NCBI GenBank assembly: GCA_022376925.1
Contig: JAIOJX010000004.1
Coordinates: forward strand, 176,481,501 to 176,545,500
Reading direction: 5' to 3'
DNA length: 64,000 nt
Source of the DNA: Tragulus kanchil
Lineage: Eukaryota; Chordata; Mammalia; Artiodactyla; Tragulidae
Shown here: in pieces, positions 1-9,690 of the stretch
How positions within the stretch are numbered: position 1 is the stretch's first letter
Layout of the letters: each line of letters opens with the position of its first letter
Made by a program: the position numbers and the translations under genes
Notes under the pieces: model-generated
The model's database searches: none
What the model saw: only the letters and a program-made list of their open reading frames with translations
What the model was told of the DNA's origin: nothing

Positions 1-657
1 CAGGCCAGGCTGCACCCCGAGCATCTTCAGAAACCTTTCCCAGCCCTCCAGGCACAGCAGAGGCAGGCTGAGCCAGAAGAGACAGGGACCCCAGCCCCCA
101 AGGCCTCCCTTCCACCCAGGCAACTCCCGCCGCCGCCTCCCCCAGAGTCCATCCCCTGCAGTGGCCAGGGGGTCTTGTGGACAAACAGCCCCTGTGACAC
201 CCCTGCTCAGAGCCCTTCAGCCCTCCCCTCTCACTCCTGATGAAATCTAGACCCACCCCCTGCACGCCCCTGCCACTGCCCTTAGCCAGCGTCGTCCGTC
301 ACTGGGACCCCCTACGCCCTGCTCTGCCCCGAGGATCCTGTGACTCCCAGGCGACTGCCCCTCGGCTCAGGTCTCCGCTCAGTGTCACCTCCCTGGAGAG
401 CGGCCCCCCAGCCACACCAGCTGCGGAGCTTCCCTTCCCCCGCCCCGGCTTCCACGAGCTGAGAGGTGGTCTGGTCCCTTACTGCCCCTCCTCCCACCCA
501 GACCATACCCCGTCGTGAGGCTCCCGAGCCTGCCCGCGCCCTGTGCCGGGTGCTCTGTAAGCGCTTAGGCACTGTGGAAGGAAGGAAGGAAGGGTCTGGC
601 CCGAGACCCCCCCGAGCGCTCTGCTCACCCCGCCCGCCACGCCTCTCACGCCTGCAG
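1..657 (+). other. PMM1: PMM1 intron 6 (3' part)
   Basis: GC-rich intronic DNA ending in a pyrimidine-rich tract and the acceptor CAG at 655-657. I see no exon, RNA gene or clear repeat in it. Open frames crossing it carry no recognisable protein similarity. Confidence 0.7.
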
Positions 658-773
658 GAGGCATGATCAGCTTTGACGTCTTCCCCGAGGGCTGGGACAA
701 GCGCTGCTGCCTGGACAGCCTGGACCAGGACTGCTTCGACACCATCCACTTCTTTGGCAACGAGACCGGCCCC
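658..773 (+). CDS. PMM1: PMM1 exon 7
   Basis: Acceptor CAG ends at 657 and donor GTAAGT begins at 774. The first two bases GA complete a glycine codon split with the previous exon. It encodes [19 protein letters not shown] through FFGNETGP and ends in phase 0. Confidence 0.95.
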
Positions 774-1273
774 GTAAGTGAGGCTCAGGCTCAGCCCAGG
801 TCCCCCTGCACTCGTGCCCCCAGACCGTGGCCAGGACACGGGGGGACAGGACAGACCTCCTGGGAAACTCGCAGGTGGCGGCCCGTGCTCACCAGCCCTG
901 CTGTAACCCGTTGACAGGCTGGGGCCCAGAGCTGGCTGGACACGTGCCCCATGTCACACAGCAGGTCAGGGCAGATCCGATGAAGATGGGCCTCCTGGCG
1001 GTTCTGTGGGGGCAGGAGGAGCAGGCGCTTAGGAGCCAGCGTGGGGAGGGGGCCCCATACCAGAGACGGGGTGTTGCACCCCAACCCTGGGAGCCTCCCC
1101 CAGGCACTGCATGTGCACCTCCGCCTTCTCCGCCCTCCCTCCGCGTCCAGGGCGGGAACGACTTTGAGATCTTCACAGACCCCCGCACCGTGGGCCACAG
1201 CGTGGTGTCGCCTCAGGACACGGTACAGCGATGTCGCGAGATCTTTTTCCCAGAGACAGCCCACGAGGTGTGA
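658..1273 (+). CDS. PMM1: PMM1, phosphomannomutase 1, C-terminal two exons
   Basis: Cytosolic HAD-superfamily enzyme that interconverts mannose-6-phosphate and mannose-1-phosphate (and glucose phosphates), feeding GDP-mannose synthesis. The window shows two exons, 658-773 and 1151-1273, joined by a GT/AG intron of 377 bp. Translation gives [16 protein letters not shown] followed later by [16 protein letters not shown] and [17 protein letters not shown], ending ETAHEV-stop. I recognise this as the PMM C-terminus, which carries the Mg-binding and core-domain return strands (GGNDFEI). The first six exons lie before the window. The gene is convergent with CSDC2. The terminal exon is present a second time 1098 bp downstream, almost certainly as an assembly duplicate. 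PMM2 is the alternative paralogue, but the neighbours CSDC2, POLR3H and ACO2 and the PMM1-type ending favour PMM1. Confidence 0.95.
1151..1273 (+). CDS. PMM1: PMM1 exon 8, terminal coding exon
   Basis: Acceptor CAG at 1148-1150. It opens with [17 protein letters not shown] and stops with TGA at 1271-1273 after ETAHEV. The 3' UTR runs on to the poly(A) signal near 1666. Confidence 0.95.
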   Translation, partial: GGNDFEIFTDPRTVGHSVVSPQDTVQRCREIFFPETAHEV

Positions 1274-1665
1274 CCAGGGCCCCGCCTGCCCCTCAGGACT
1301 TCCAGAGAGCTCCGCCTAGGCCGAAGAAAGCCCCAGGCCCTGGTGTTAGGGGCACAGGGCCCCTACTATGGCCCAGCACCCCTGCCTCGTGTGACCTGCC
1401 GAAGGCCCAGTTCTGTGGGCCTGGGGTCTGTATAAATGGCCACCCCGGCTGGTCAGCTCCTGGCGGGCCTACCTCCCATCCTCCAGCGCGATCGGCGGGC
1501 CTGACTGCAGCTGCTGCTTGGACTCTGGACAGAACAGGTTTCTGTCTCCGCAGGAAGTGTGTGTGAGTGTTGGTACGAGATAGAGCCCGCCCTGCCTGCC
1601 CGTCCTCCGTGGGGGTGCAGAGCCGCGGGGACCCTGCACACCCGTGAGAACTTTATCTCATGGAT

Positions 1666-1671
1666 ATTAAA
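1666..1671 (+). terminator. PMM1: PMM1 poly(A) signal ATTAAA
   Basis: The variant hexamer ATTAAA lies 393 bp after the PMM1 stop and is followed within about 20 bp by GT-rich sequence. An identical copy is at 2764-2769 in the duplicated segment. Confidence 0.6.
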
Positions 1672-2248
1672 CTCCGTGGAATGAGATTTGGCGTCTGAAC
1701 GGCTGATCCGCCCCAGTCAGATGCTATTACAGCCTCCCACCTTGCAGATGAGGAGGCGGGAGCCGGTGGCAGGCCCCTGGCCCAGGTCACCCGGGGAGCA
1801 CAGTGCAGTCCAGGAGGGTGGGCCACCGAGCCCCAGGCAAGGGCTGTGTAGGGTGTCCTCCCCCAACCCCAGGCCCTGGAGCCCAGACAGACAGGCGGCT
1901 CTGGGCCAGGCTGAGTCACAGTTGAGGGTTTATTGCCAGTGACAGGAGGAGCAGGGCGCCTTAAACTCGCAGGTGGCGGCCCGTGCTCACCAGCCCTGCT
2001 GTAACCCGTTGACAGGCTGGGGCCCAGAGCTGGCTGGACACGTGCCCCATGTCACACAGCAGGTCAGGGCAGATCCGATGAAGATGGGCCTCCTGGCGGT
2101 TCTGTGGGGGCAGGAGGAGCAGGCGCTTAGGAGCCAGCGTGGGGAGGGGGCCCCATACCAGAGACGGGGTGTTGCACCCCAACCCTGGGAGCCTCCCCCA
2201 GGCACTGCATGTGCACCTCCGCCTTCTCCGCCCTCCCTCCGCGTCCAG

Positions 2249-2371
2249 GGCGGGAACGACTTTGAGATCTTCACAGACCCCCGCACCGTGGGCCACAGCG
2301 TGGTGTCGCCTCAGGACACGGTACAGCGATGTCGCGAGATCTTTTTCCCAGAGACAGCCCACGAGGTGTGA
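2249..2371 (+). pseudogene. PMM1: Second copy of PMM1 terminal exon
   Basis: Identical in protein to 1151-1273, with the same acceptor and the same TGA stop. It lies after the first copy's poly(A) signal, so it would not be needed in the transcript. One of the two copies is redundant; the sequence alone cannot say which. Confidence 0.85.
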
Positions 2372-3026
2372 CCAGGGCCCCGCCTGCCCCTCAGGACTTC
2401 CAGAGAGCTCCGCCCAGGCCGAAGAAAGCCCCTGGCCCTGGTGTTAGGGGCACAGGGCCCCTACTATGGCCCAGCACCCCTGCCTCGTGTGACCTGCCGA
2501 AGGCCCAGTTCTGTGGGCCTGGGGTCTGTGTGAATGGCCACCCCGGCTGGTCAGCTCCTGGCGGGCCTACCTCCCATCCTCCAGCGCGATCGGCGGGCCT
2601 GACTGCAGCTGCTGCTTGGACTCTGGACAGAACAGGTTTCTGTCTCCGCAGGAAGTGTGTGTGAGTGTTGGTACGAGATAGAGCCCGCCCTGCCTGCCCG
2701 TCCTCCGTGGGGGTGCAGAGCCGCGGGGACCCTGCACACCCGTGAGAACTTTATCTCATGGATATTAAACTCCGTGGAATGAGATTTGGCGTCTGAACGG
2801 CTGATCCGCCCCAGTCAGATGCTACTACAGCCTCCCACCTTGCAGATGAGGAGGCGGGAGCCGGTGGCAGGCCCCTGGCCCAGGTCACCCGGGGAGCACA
2901 GTGCAGTCCAGGAGGGTGGGCCACCGAGCCCCAGGCAAGGGCTGTGTAGGGTGTCCTCCCCCAACCCCAGGCCCTGGAGCCCAGACAGACAGGCGGCTCT
3001 GGGCCAGGCTGAGTCACAGTTGAGGG

Positions 3027-3032
3027 TTTATT
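3027..3032 (-). terminator. CSDC2: Candidate CSDC2 poly(A) signal AATAAA
   Basis: TTTATT on the + strand reads AATAAA on the CSDC2 strand, about 2.7 kb after its stop, or about 1.7 kb once duplication D2 is collapsed. The same site occurs at 1929-1934 in the other D1 copy. It falls about 260 bp beyond the PMM1 poly(A) signal, so the two genes end tail to tail with little spacing. Confidence 0.5.
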
Positions 3033-3045
3033 GCCAGTGACAGGA

Positions 3046-5777
3046 AGGATGGGCGTCCAAGTGGCTGGGGTCTCAGGAGGTCTGGCTGGACACTGTGGGG
3101 CCACGAGTGAGGCAGCCCCAGGGCTGCTGGTTCCACAGCTTGCCTCCTGGTTGGTGCCTAAAAGGGGGGCCTACTCCTGGTGGGGGTTGGGGTGTCTTAG
3201 GGGTTCCCAGGAGTTAACCTGCACCAATAAACCTTCTGCCTGGGAAGCCGGGAGCCTTGCTCTTCAGGGGAGCAAGCTTTTAGGGCGGGGCCCCCCACTA
3301 CTCCGACGCAGCCCCAGGCCTGGGAGCCCAGGCCAGCTCAAAGTGGGGGTCAGGCTGGGGCCGTTCTGAGTCTTAGAGGACTGGCCAGTATATCTCGGCA
3401 GCTCGTCTTCCAGCCTGTGTGGGGAGAGGGCAGAGTGCCTACACCTACAGGGCCGCAGATCTGGACAGTCTCTGACACCACCCCCATCGTGGGCATTCGA
3501 ACCCCTCTATCACTCAGACTGGATCTCCTAAGGGTGGCTCCCTGACAAGCCCCCCCATTGAACCCTTTTCTTCCCCCATCAAGGTGTGTGCTCTGGAAGG
3601 GAGTGTGGTAGGAACGGGGGTGGTGGAGGCCGAGGTAGAGCCTCCATCCTGGCCTCCGAGGCTAGGCCAACCCGCTGCCCAAGAGGGAACGCACACAAGC
3701 ACCTCCTGACCAGAGGGGAGAGGGTGTTACACATCTAAGGGGTGAACGAGATGGGGCCACACCGGGACCACGCTGGCCTGCCGGGGGACAAGTGGGAGTT
3801 GCCGCCCTGTGGCTTGGGGGACGGGCCAGCAAGGCGGGGCAGGGCTGGTGGGCTCGCAGGCTGGGGGCTGCTCTGGTAGGTGCCCCTGCCTGGAGACGTG
3901 TGTCCGTCCACCGCTGGGTCCTCAGCCGTGGTGGGTGGGCACGGGATGGACACGAGTGGGCTTTGTGAGTCAGGGCAAAGGGGATGGCTCCCGGGGTTAG
4001 TGGATGTGGCCTCAGTTGGGGTTCACGGCCATTGCCAGGCTGAAGAAGAGGGGCTGGCCAGAAGCCCCCAGACTACCGGCTGCCTTCAGGCCCCTCTCTC
4101 CTGCCTCCAGTGTGCGGAGGGAGAGCAGGAAGGAGGGAAGGCGGGGCCTTGGCAGTGGGCGGGAGTTGGCTGACTGCCTCCAGGTTTCACCCTTTTCCCC
4201 TGCGAGAGGCCAGGGGGCTCCCCCAAAGTGCTCACTGGCCTAGGGAGGGATCCAGGTCCCAGTGGGAGACCCCAGCCCAGAGCCGGGAGGTGTGAGTAGC
4301 GAAAGCGTCCACCTCCCCACCCCCCGCCGGCCAGGCATGGGGCAGAGGCGAGGGAAGAAAGCTTATAGGGCAGGGCCACAGCTGCCCCGACTCCCAGCCC
4401 CAGGCCGGACGCAGGCCCTCAGAAGCTCGGTGGACGCTGGGTGCTCGGAGGGCAGAGGGTCCTGTGTGGGAGAGGGCAGAGTGCCTACACCTACAGGGCC
4501 GCAGATCTGGACAGTCTCTGACACCACCCCCATCGTGGGCATTCGAACCCCTCTATCACTCAGACTGGATCTCCTAAGGGTGGCTCCCTGACAAGCCCCC
4601 CCATTGAACCCTTTTCTTCCCCCATCAAGGTGTGTGCTCTGGAAGGGAGTGTGGTAGGAACGGGGGTGGTGGAGGCCGAGGTAGAGCCTCCATCCTGGCC
4701 TCCGAGGCTAGGCCAACCCGCTGCCCAAGAGGGAACGCACACAAGCACCTCCTGACCAGAGGGGAGAGGGTGTTACACATCTAAGGGGTGAACGAGATGG
4801 GGCCACACCGGGACCACGCTGGCCTGCCGGGGGACAAGTGGGAGTTGCCGCCCTGTGGCTTGGGGGACGGGCCAGCAAGGCGGGGCAGGGCTGGTGGGCT
4901 CGCAGGCTGGGGGCTGCTCTGGTAGGTGCCCCTGCCTGGAGACGTGTGTCCGTCCACCGCTGGGTCCTCAGCCGTGGTGGGTGGGCACGGGATGGACACG
5001 AGTGGGCTTTGTGAGTCAGGGCAAAGGGGATGGCTCCCGGGTTAGTGGATGTGGCCTCAGTTGGGGTTCACGGCCATTGCCAGGCTGAAGAAGAGGGGCT
5101 GGCCAGAAGCCCCCAGACTACCGGCTGCCTTCAGGCCCCTCTCTCCTGCCTCCAGTGTGCGGAGGGAGAGCAGGAAGGAGGGAAGGCGGGGCCTTGGCAG
5201 TGGGCGGGAGTTGGCTGACTGCCTCCAGGTTTCACCCTTTTCCCCTGCGAGAGGCCAGGGGGCTCCCCCAAAGTGCTCACTGGCCTAGGGAGGGATCCAG
5301 GTCCCAGTGGGAGACCCCAGCCCAGAGCCGGGAGGTGTGAGTAGCGAAAGCGTCCACCTCCCCACCCCCCGCCGGCCAGGCATGGGGCAGAGGCGAGGGA
5401 AGAAAGCTTATAGGGCAGGGCCACAGCTGCCCCGACTCCCAGCCCCAGGCCGGACGCAGGCCCTCAGAAGCTCGGTGGACGCTGGGTGCTCGGAGGGCAG
5501 AGGGTCCTGTGTGTACGTGGCGGGGAGGGGAGGAAGGAGAGAGGATAAGCAGAGAAGGCAGGTCTGGTGGCCTCCGCCTCGGTCCAGCTCACACAGAGTC
5601 ACGGGGTGGATGGAGGCACACACGCACGTCCACAAGCACAGACAGACAGACAGATGTGCACACCGAGGCCGCCCGGGGACGGGCTCGGCCGGCGCAGGGG
5701 CCGCAGGGCTGGCTGCTGCCCGTCTACCCTGTGGGGCTCCCCGCCCTGCCCCGGCGGCTTGCACGGGGGCCCACAGC
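3046..5777 (-). other. CSDC2: CSDC2 3' UTR
   Basis: GC-rich sequence between the CSDC2 stop codon and the candidate poly(A) signal. It carries no splice-bounded exon that I recognise. About 1 kb of it is duplicated (D2). A short tract of GACA repeats occurs near 5641. The extent of the UTR is inferred from the poly(A) site. Confidence 0.5.
3423..5512. repeat. Tandem direct duplication D2 (about 3423-4467 / 4469-5512)
   Basis: Copies at an offset of 1046 falling to 1045 because of a one-base G-run difference (CCGGGGTTAG near 3992 versus CCGGGTTAG). The copies abut directly, with short shared GTGTGGG sequence at the join. Both lie inside the CSDC2 3' UTR. Confidence 0.95.
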
Positions 5778-5940
5778 CTAGGAGCCCACAACCTGGCCGG
5801 ACCACGTCTCATGGGGCGTGTGTGGGGCCAGCTGGGTGAGCACCACCTCCACGGCTTGGAACTTCTGGTTCTTGGGTGGAATCGGACACATCTTGTAGGT
5901 CACCTCGTCGCCTTCCACCGGCACGTACTCCCCTTCGATG
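5778..5940 (-). CDS. CSDC2: CSDC2 coding exon 3 (terminal)
   Basis: Acceptor CAG is the complement of CTG at 5941-5943. The first base C completes the split Asp codon. It encodes [18 protein letters not shown] to the end and stops with TAG (CTA at 5778-5780). Confidence 0.95.
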
Positions 5941-8574
5941 CTGGTGGAGGGGAGAGGGGTGTCAGCGCAGGAGAGGCCCCCTCCCTGGACAGCACCTGTG
6001 GTCTGGCCTGAGGACAGCCTCACTGTGAGCCTAGTTAGGCCAGGGAGTCAGCGCCAGCCTCTTTTCAGAGCCTCAGTTCTCTAATCTGTAAAATGGGAAT
6101 CAAAACAGCCCCTCTAGGGGCTTCCCTGGTGGTCCAGTGGCTAAAGAGTCCGCCTTGCAATGCAAGGGTCACCGGTTCAATCCCTGGCCCAGGAAGATCC
6201 CAGGTGCCACGGAGCAGCTGGGTTTGTGTGTCCAATTACAAGCCAGCGCTCTGGAATATATGTGACCAGAGCCAGTGCTCTGCAATGAGAGAGGCCACTG
6301 CAATCGGAGGCCCACACAGGCCAAAGAATAAAGATGGATAATAAATAAGTAAATAAAAAGCCAATAAAAGAGGCCAAAAGTTTTTAAGGAAAATAAAAGG
6401 AGCCCCTCTAGGGGCTTCCCTGGTGGTCCAGTGGATAAAGAGTCTGCCTTGCAGTGCAGGGGGCGCTGGTTTGATCCCTGGCCTAGGAAGAGCTCACGTG
6501 CCACAGAGCAGCTGGACTGGTGTGTCCAGTTACAAGCCAGCTCTCTGGAGCGCATGCGCCCAGAGCTGGTGCTCTGCAATGAGAGAAGCCACTGTGATGG
6601 GAGGCCCACACAGGCCAAAGAATTTTTTTAAAAATTGATGAAAACAAATATAAATAAAAGAGGCATGATGGGGAAAAAGGAAACAAATTAACAAGAAAAC
6701 AACCCCTCTAGGCTATAAAGCAGGGGTCCCCAACCTCCAGGATCTAATGCCTGATGATCCAAAGTGGAGCTGATGTCATAGTAATGGAAATCAAGTTCAC
6801 AGTAAGTGTGACGTGCCTGAATCATCCCGAAACCATCACCCCCCACCCCCCACCCTCACCGTGAAAAAATTCATGTCTTCCTTGAAACCAGTGGTGCCGC
6901 AAAGGTTGGGGACCACTGTTATAAAGTGAGATGTGAAAGGGCTCGGTACTCCCCAGGCCACGCCTGGCAAGGGGGCTGGGGGCCAGGCCAAGACCCCCCA
7001 CCTCTCCTAGCCTCCCTCAAGGCAGAAAGGCCCGGGGCCTGGCCCAACCCTCTCAGCCCTCCTGATGCAGGAACAGGATCCCAGGACCCAGGCATGGTTC
7101 CCAAGACTTCTGGGATCCCCCCTCTCCGCTTGGGCCCAGCCCTCCTCCACCCTGACCCCCGAGGCCCTGGGAGCAGAGAGAGCTGCCAGGAACAGAGTTC
7201 AGCCAGCGAGAGCAGAGGTTGGAGAGGCACGGCCAGGACCCTGTAGCGGGCCCCCGCCAAGAACAGGGAGCTGGGAGGGACTCACTCAGACACGTGCACA
7301 AAGATGTCCTCCGACCCATTCTCGGGGGTGATGAAGCCGTGGCCCTGCGAGCGTGAGAACTGCTTACAGACGCCTTTGAACACTGGGCCAGCCGAGGCGC
7401 GGGCTGTCCTGAAGATAGGGTAGGAATATTGAAACTGTGGCCTGGACCTCCCCTCCCTGGACCGCTACAGCCCTCCTGCCCCCTGCTGCGGCGCCTGCCT
7501 GGAAAACTCCCCGGAGCAGAAACCGCCCTTGACCAGGCATCGCTTCATCCCACTGGACAAGAAGACAGGCCGGGGTGAGGTGGGGGGATCAGTTCTTCCA
7601 GGTGCCTAGCGAGTGGGTCGCCTGACTGCCAGCCAGGGCCCTTCTCTCTGTACACAGGACGCTCCCCTCCTGAGCTTAGTCCGGCTTACACGAATTCCTG
7701 TTGTAAGATTTCTGAGGGAAGAATGTGCAGCCTAGGCTTGAATACTTCCCAGGACGGGGCGCTCCCTCTCCTGAAGAAGCAGCCTCCTCCTGTCCACTCA
7801 CGCATCACTGGCGCAGCCTCTGCTCCGTGCCTGGCCTTGGCTTGGACACGGGACATGCAGCACCTGCCTTCAGAACCCTCCTTTGGTCAAGCAAAATCAG
7901 CTTCCCTGTGGCTCCCACAAATCCCCTCCTCAATTTGACTCCCCCAGAGGTCCAGGACTGGACTCTATCCAGCCTGCCCACCCCTCTCCAAAGCTCAGCC
8001 ACGTGCCATGGCTCCTGCCCAGCCTGTTTCATCCAGCAGGCGCACCCAGCTGCCCTCCTCTCCTGAAACATCTTCAAAACCTAGCTGGGACATTGTCCCT
8101 GAAGCCTGCCTTTGGGTCCTCAGCCCCAAACCTGCCAGCTGCAGTGGATGGTGGACAGACCCCCTCTGGACTGCAGGCAGCTTGTGGACTGAGGCTTTGC
8201 CTTGTGTGTCGCTGGATACCCTGGACAGGAGCTCAGTACAGCTTTGTGGAAGGAACGAATGAACGAACGCCGGTAGTTACTAGAAGGTCCTGGCGCGGCT
8301 CCTCTGTCCTCGGGTGAGGACAGCAGGGGGATGGTGGAGGATGAGCCCCATCCTGGGAAAGCGCAGCGGAGCCTGGGTGAGGGGCAGGTACTCACGCTGA
8401 ATACGTCCTGGTCCGTTTGGTGGGCAGGGGACTGGGCAGGTCCCGAGATGAGACGCCGCCGCCTCGCTCCCAGACCCTGCTGCCCTCCCGGTGGAAAGGG
8501 AAGGTGGGCCAGACGGGGGACTTGGGCGAGGTCAGCGGGGGCACGACCGGGGGCGGCGTAGGCTCCGAGGTCAT
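5778..8574 (-). CDS. CSDC2: CSDC2, cold shock domain-containing protein C2
   Basis: RNA-binding protein (PIPPin) of the cold-shock-domain family, known to bind histone mRNA 3' ends and to be brain-enriched. Three coding exons on the minus strand, 8574-8396, 7408-7286 and 5940-5778, give 154 aa from [10 protein letters not shown] to GQVVGS. Residues 1-60 are a proline/serine/arginine-rich tail ([19 protein letters not shown], then TKRTRTYS). The cold-shock domain follows: [19 protein letters not shown] contains the RNP1-like segment, DIFVHVSDIEGEY the RNP2-like segment, and [12 protein letters not shown] the last strand. The human protein is 153 aa, so the model is full length. The start is the ATG at 8574 because it matches the family N-terminus and follows a 5' UTR acceptor at 8698-8700. 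That acceptor implies at least one upstream noncoding exon. The first coding exon is repeated at 9512-9690. Confidence 0.95.
6107..6712 (+). mobile_element. Two tandem tRNA-derived SINEs sharing a target site
   Basis: Two + strand SINEs of about 280 bp (6119-6400 and 6413-6700), each opening with GGCTTCCCTGGTGGTCCAGTGG (A/B-box tRNA-like head). Each has a long body ending in an AATAAA-rich tail. The motif AGCCCCTCTAGG or AACCCCTCTAGG occurs three times, at 6107-6118, 6401-6412 and 6701-6712, i.e. before, between and after the two elements. Confidence 0.85.
6713..6926 (-). mobile_element. Nonautonomous hAT-type DNA transposon with TIRs and 8-bp target duplication
   Basis: Body 6721-6918 begins CAGGGGTCCCCAACC and ends GGTTGGGGACCACTG, near-perfect inverted ends. 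It is flanked by CTATAAAG (6713-6720) and TTATAAAG (6919-6926). An 8-bp target duplication and CAG-type ends fit the hAT superfamily. Too short for a transposase. Orientation is a guess from the interior. Confidence 0.75.
6927..7279 (-). other. CSDC2: CSDC2 intron, no feature seen
   Basis: GC-rich unique intronic sequence between the hAT element and CSDC2 coding exon 2. Nothing recognised. Confidence 0.5.
7286..7408 (-). CDS. CSDC2: CSDC2 coding exon 2 (core of cold-shock domain)
   Basis: 123 nt bounded by acceptor CAG (complement of 7409-7411) and donor GTGAGT (complement of 7280-7285). It encodes [17 protein letters not shown] through [19 protein letters not shown] and holds both RNA-contact segments. 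Confidence 0.95.
7412..8389 (-). other. CSDC2: CSDC2 intron 1 (coding), no feature seen
   Basis: Unique, C-rich intronic sequence between coding exons 2 and 1. No repeat or exon recognised. Duplication D3 begins at about 8316. Confidence 0.5.
8396..8574 (-). CDS. CSDC2: CSDC2 coding exon 1
   Basis: Start ATG is the complement of 8572-8574. The donor GTGAGT (complement of 8390-8395) follows codons for RTRTYS. The exon continues as 5' UTR to about 8697. Both this copy and that at 9512-9690 are intact; this one is nearer the remaining exons. Confidence 0.92.
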
Positions 8575-8972
8575 GGCGGGGCCGGCGGGCGAGCCTGGCG
8601 GGCTCCCCGGCTCCCGGGCCGGTGAAGGGCTTGGGCGTCCTTGCGGGCAGGGCCCGGCCTGGCCCTGCTCGGCGGCCTCCCCAGCCACGGGCTCCGTCTG
8701 AAAGGGCGAGAGAGAGGTACTGGTGAGTGTGGTCTGGGGTGGGCAGCTTCTGGACACAGGTCTGGAGGGCAGGACCTGCCTGCTGCTCCTAAGAATCAGT
8801 TCAGGCCATTCACGGCCCATGCCTGGTGCAGTGTCCTCTCCAAAAAGACGAAATGGTCTTAGAACCTTGCTGAGGGCTGAACTGGGTTGCCCTAAAATCC
8901 ACGTGTTGAAATCTGAACCCCTCCAGGCGATGGTATTTGGGGATGGGGCATTCGGGAGGTAAAACAGGTCTA

Positions 8973-9211
8973 GATGAGGTCAGGAAGGTGACTTCTCTGG
9001 GGGTCTAGCGACTAAGACGCCAAACTCCTAATGCAGCGGCCCGACTCTGAGCCATGGTCAGGGAAGTAAATCCCAGATGCCGCAATTAAGTTTGCGTGAT
9101 ACAGCTAAAGATCCAGAGTGCTACCACAAGTATCAATGAAGGTCCTGCCTGCAGCAAATAAGACCCAGTGCAGCCGAATAAATACACTATTTGGATGAGG
9201 TCAGGAGGGTG
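8973..9211 (+). mobile_element. tRNA-derived SINE with 18-bp target duplication
   Basis: Old SINE (about 8991-9193) flanked by GATGAGGTCAGGAAGGTG at 8973-8990 and GATGAGGTCAGGAGGGTG at 9194-9211. It has split an older interspersed repeat. A duplicate lies at 10089-10327. Confidence 0.75.
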
Positions 9212-9511
9212 GGGTCCCCATTATGTGACTGGTGTCCTTAGAAGGACTCCCCTCCTTCTCACCCGTCTCCAAGAGCTTGCCTCCTCTCTCCTCTGGCCGG
9301 CAGGGGGCGCGACTTGGCATGCACTCTTACAAATGACTCCTTGCGACCCCATGGACTGTAGCCCACCAGGTTCCTTCGTCCATGGAATTTTCCAGGCAAG
9401 AATCCTGCTGCGGGCTCTGGCCCTCGCCTCGGAGGACAGCAGGGGGATGGTGGAGGATGAGCCCCATCCTGGGAAAGCGCAGCGGAGCCTGGGTGAGGGG
9501 CAGGTACTCAC

Positions 9512-9690
9512 GCTGAATACGTCCTGGTCCGTTTGGTGGGCAGGGGACTGGGCAGGTCCCGAGATGAGACGCCGCCGCCTCGCTCCCAGACCCTGCTGCC
9601 CTCCCGGTGGAAAGGGAAGGTGGGCCAGACGGGGGACTTGGGCGAGGTCAGCGGGGGCACGACCGGGGGCGGCGTAGGCTCCGAGGTCAT
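9512..9690 (-). pseudogene. CSDC2: Second copy of CSDC2 coding exon 1
   Basis: Same 179-nt coding exon with intact ATG, donor and upstream acceptor. If both copies were real, splicing both would join the same exon twice with no benefit. Treated as redundant. Confidence 0.85.

Larger units (their letters stand above)
865..3045. repeat. Tandem direct duplication D1 (865-1947 / 1963-3045)
   Basis: Two 1083-bp copies at an offset of 1098, separated by 15 unmatched bases (1948-1962). Only a few substitutions separate them: TATAAATGG versus TGTGAATGG, GCCTAGG versus GCCCAGG, GCTATTAC versus GCTACTAC. Each copy holds PMM1 exon 8, its 3' UTR, its poly(A) signal and the end of the CSDC2 3' UTR. Best read as two haplotypes or contig ends placed side by side. 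Confidence 0.95.
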
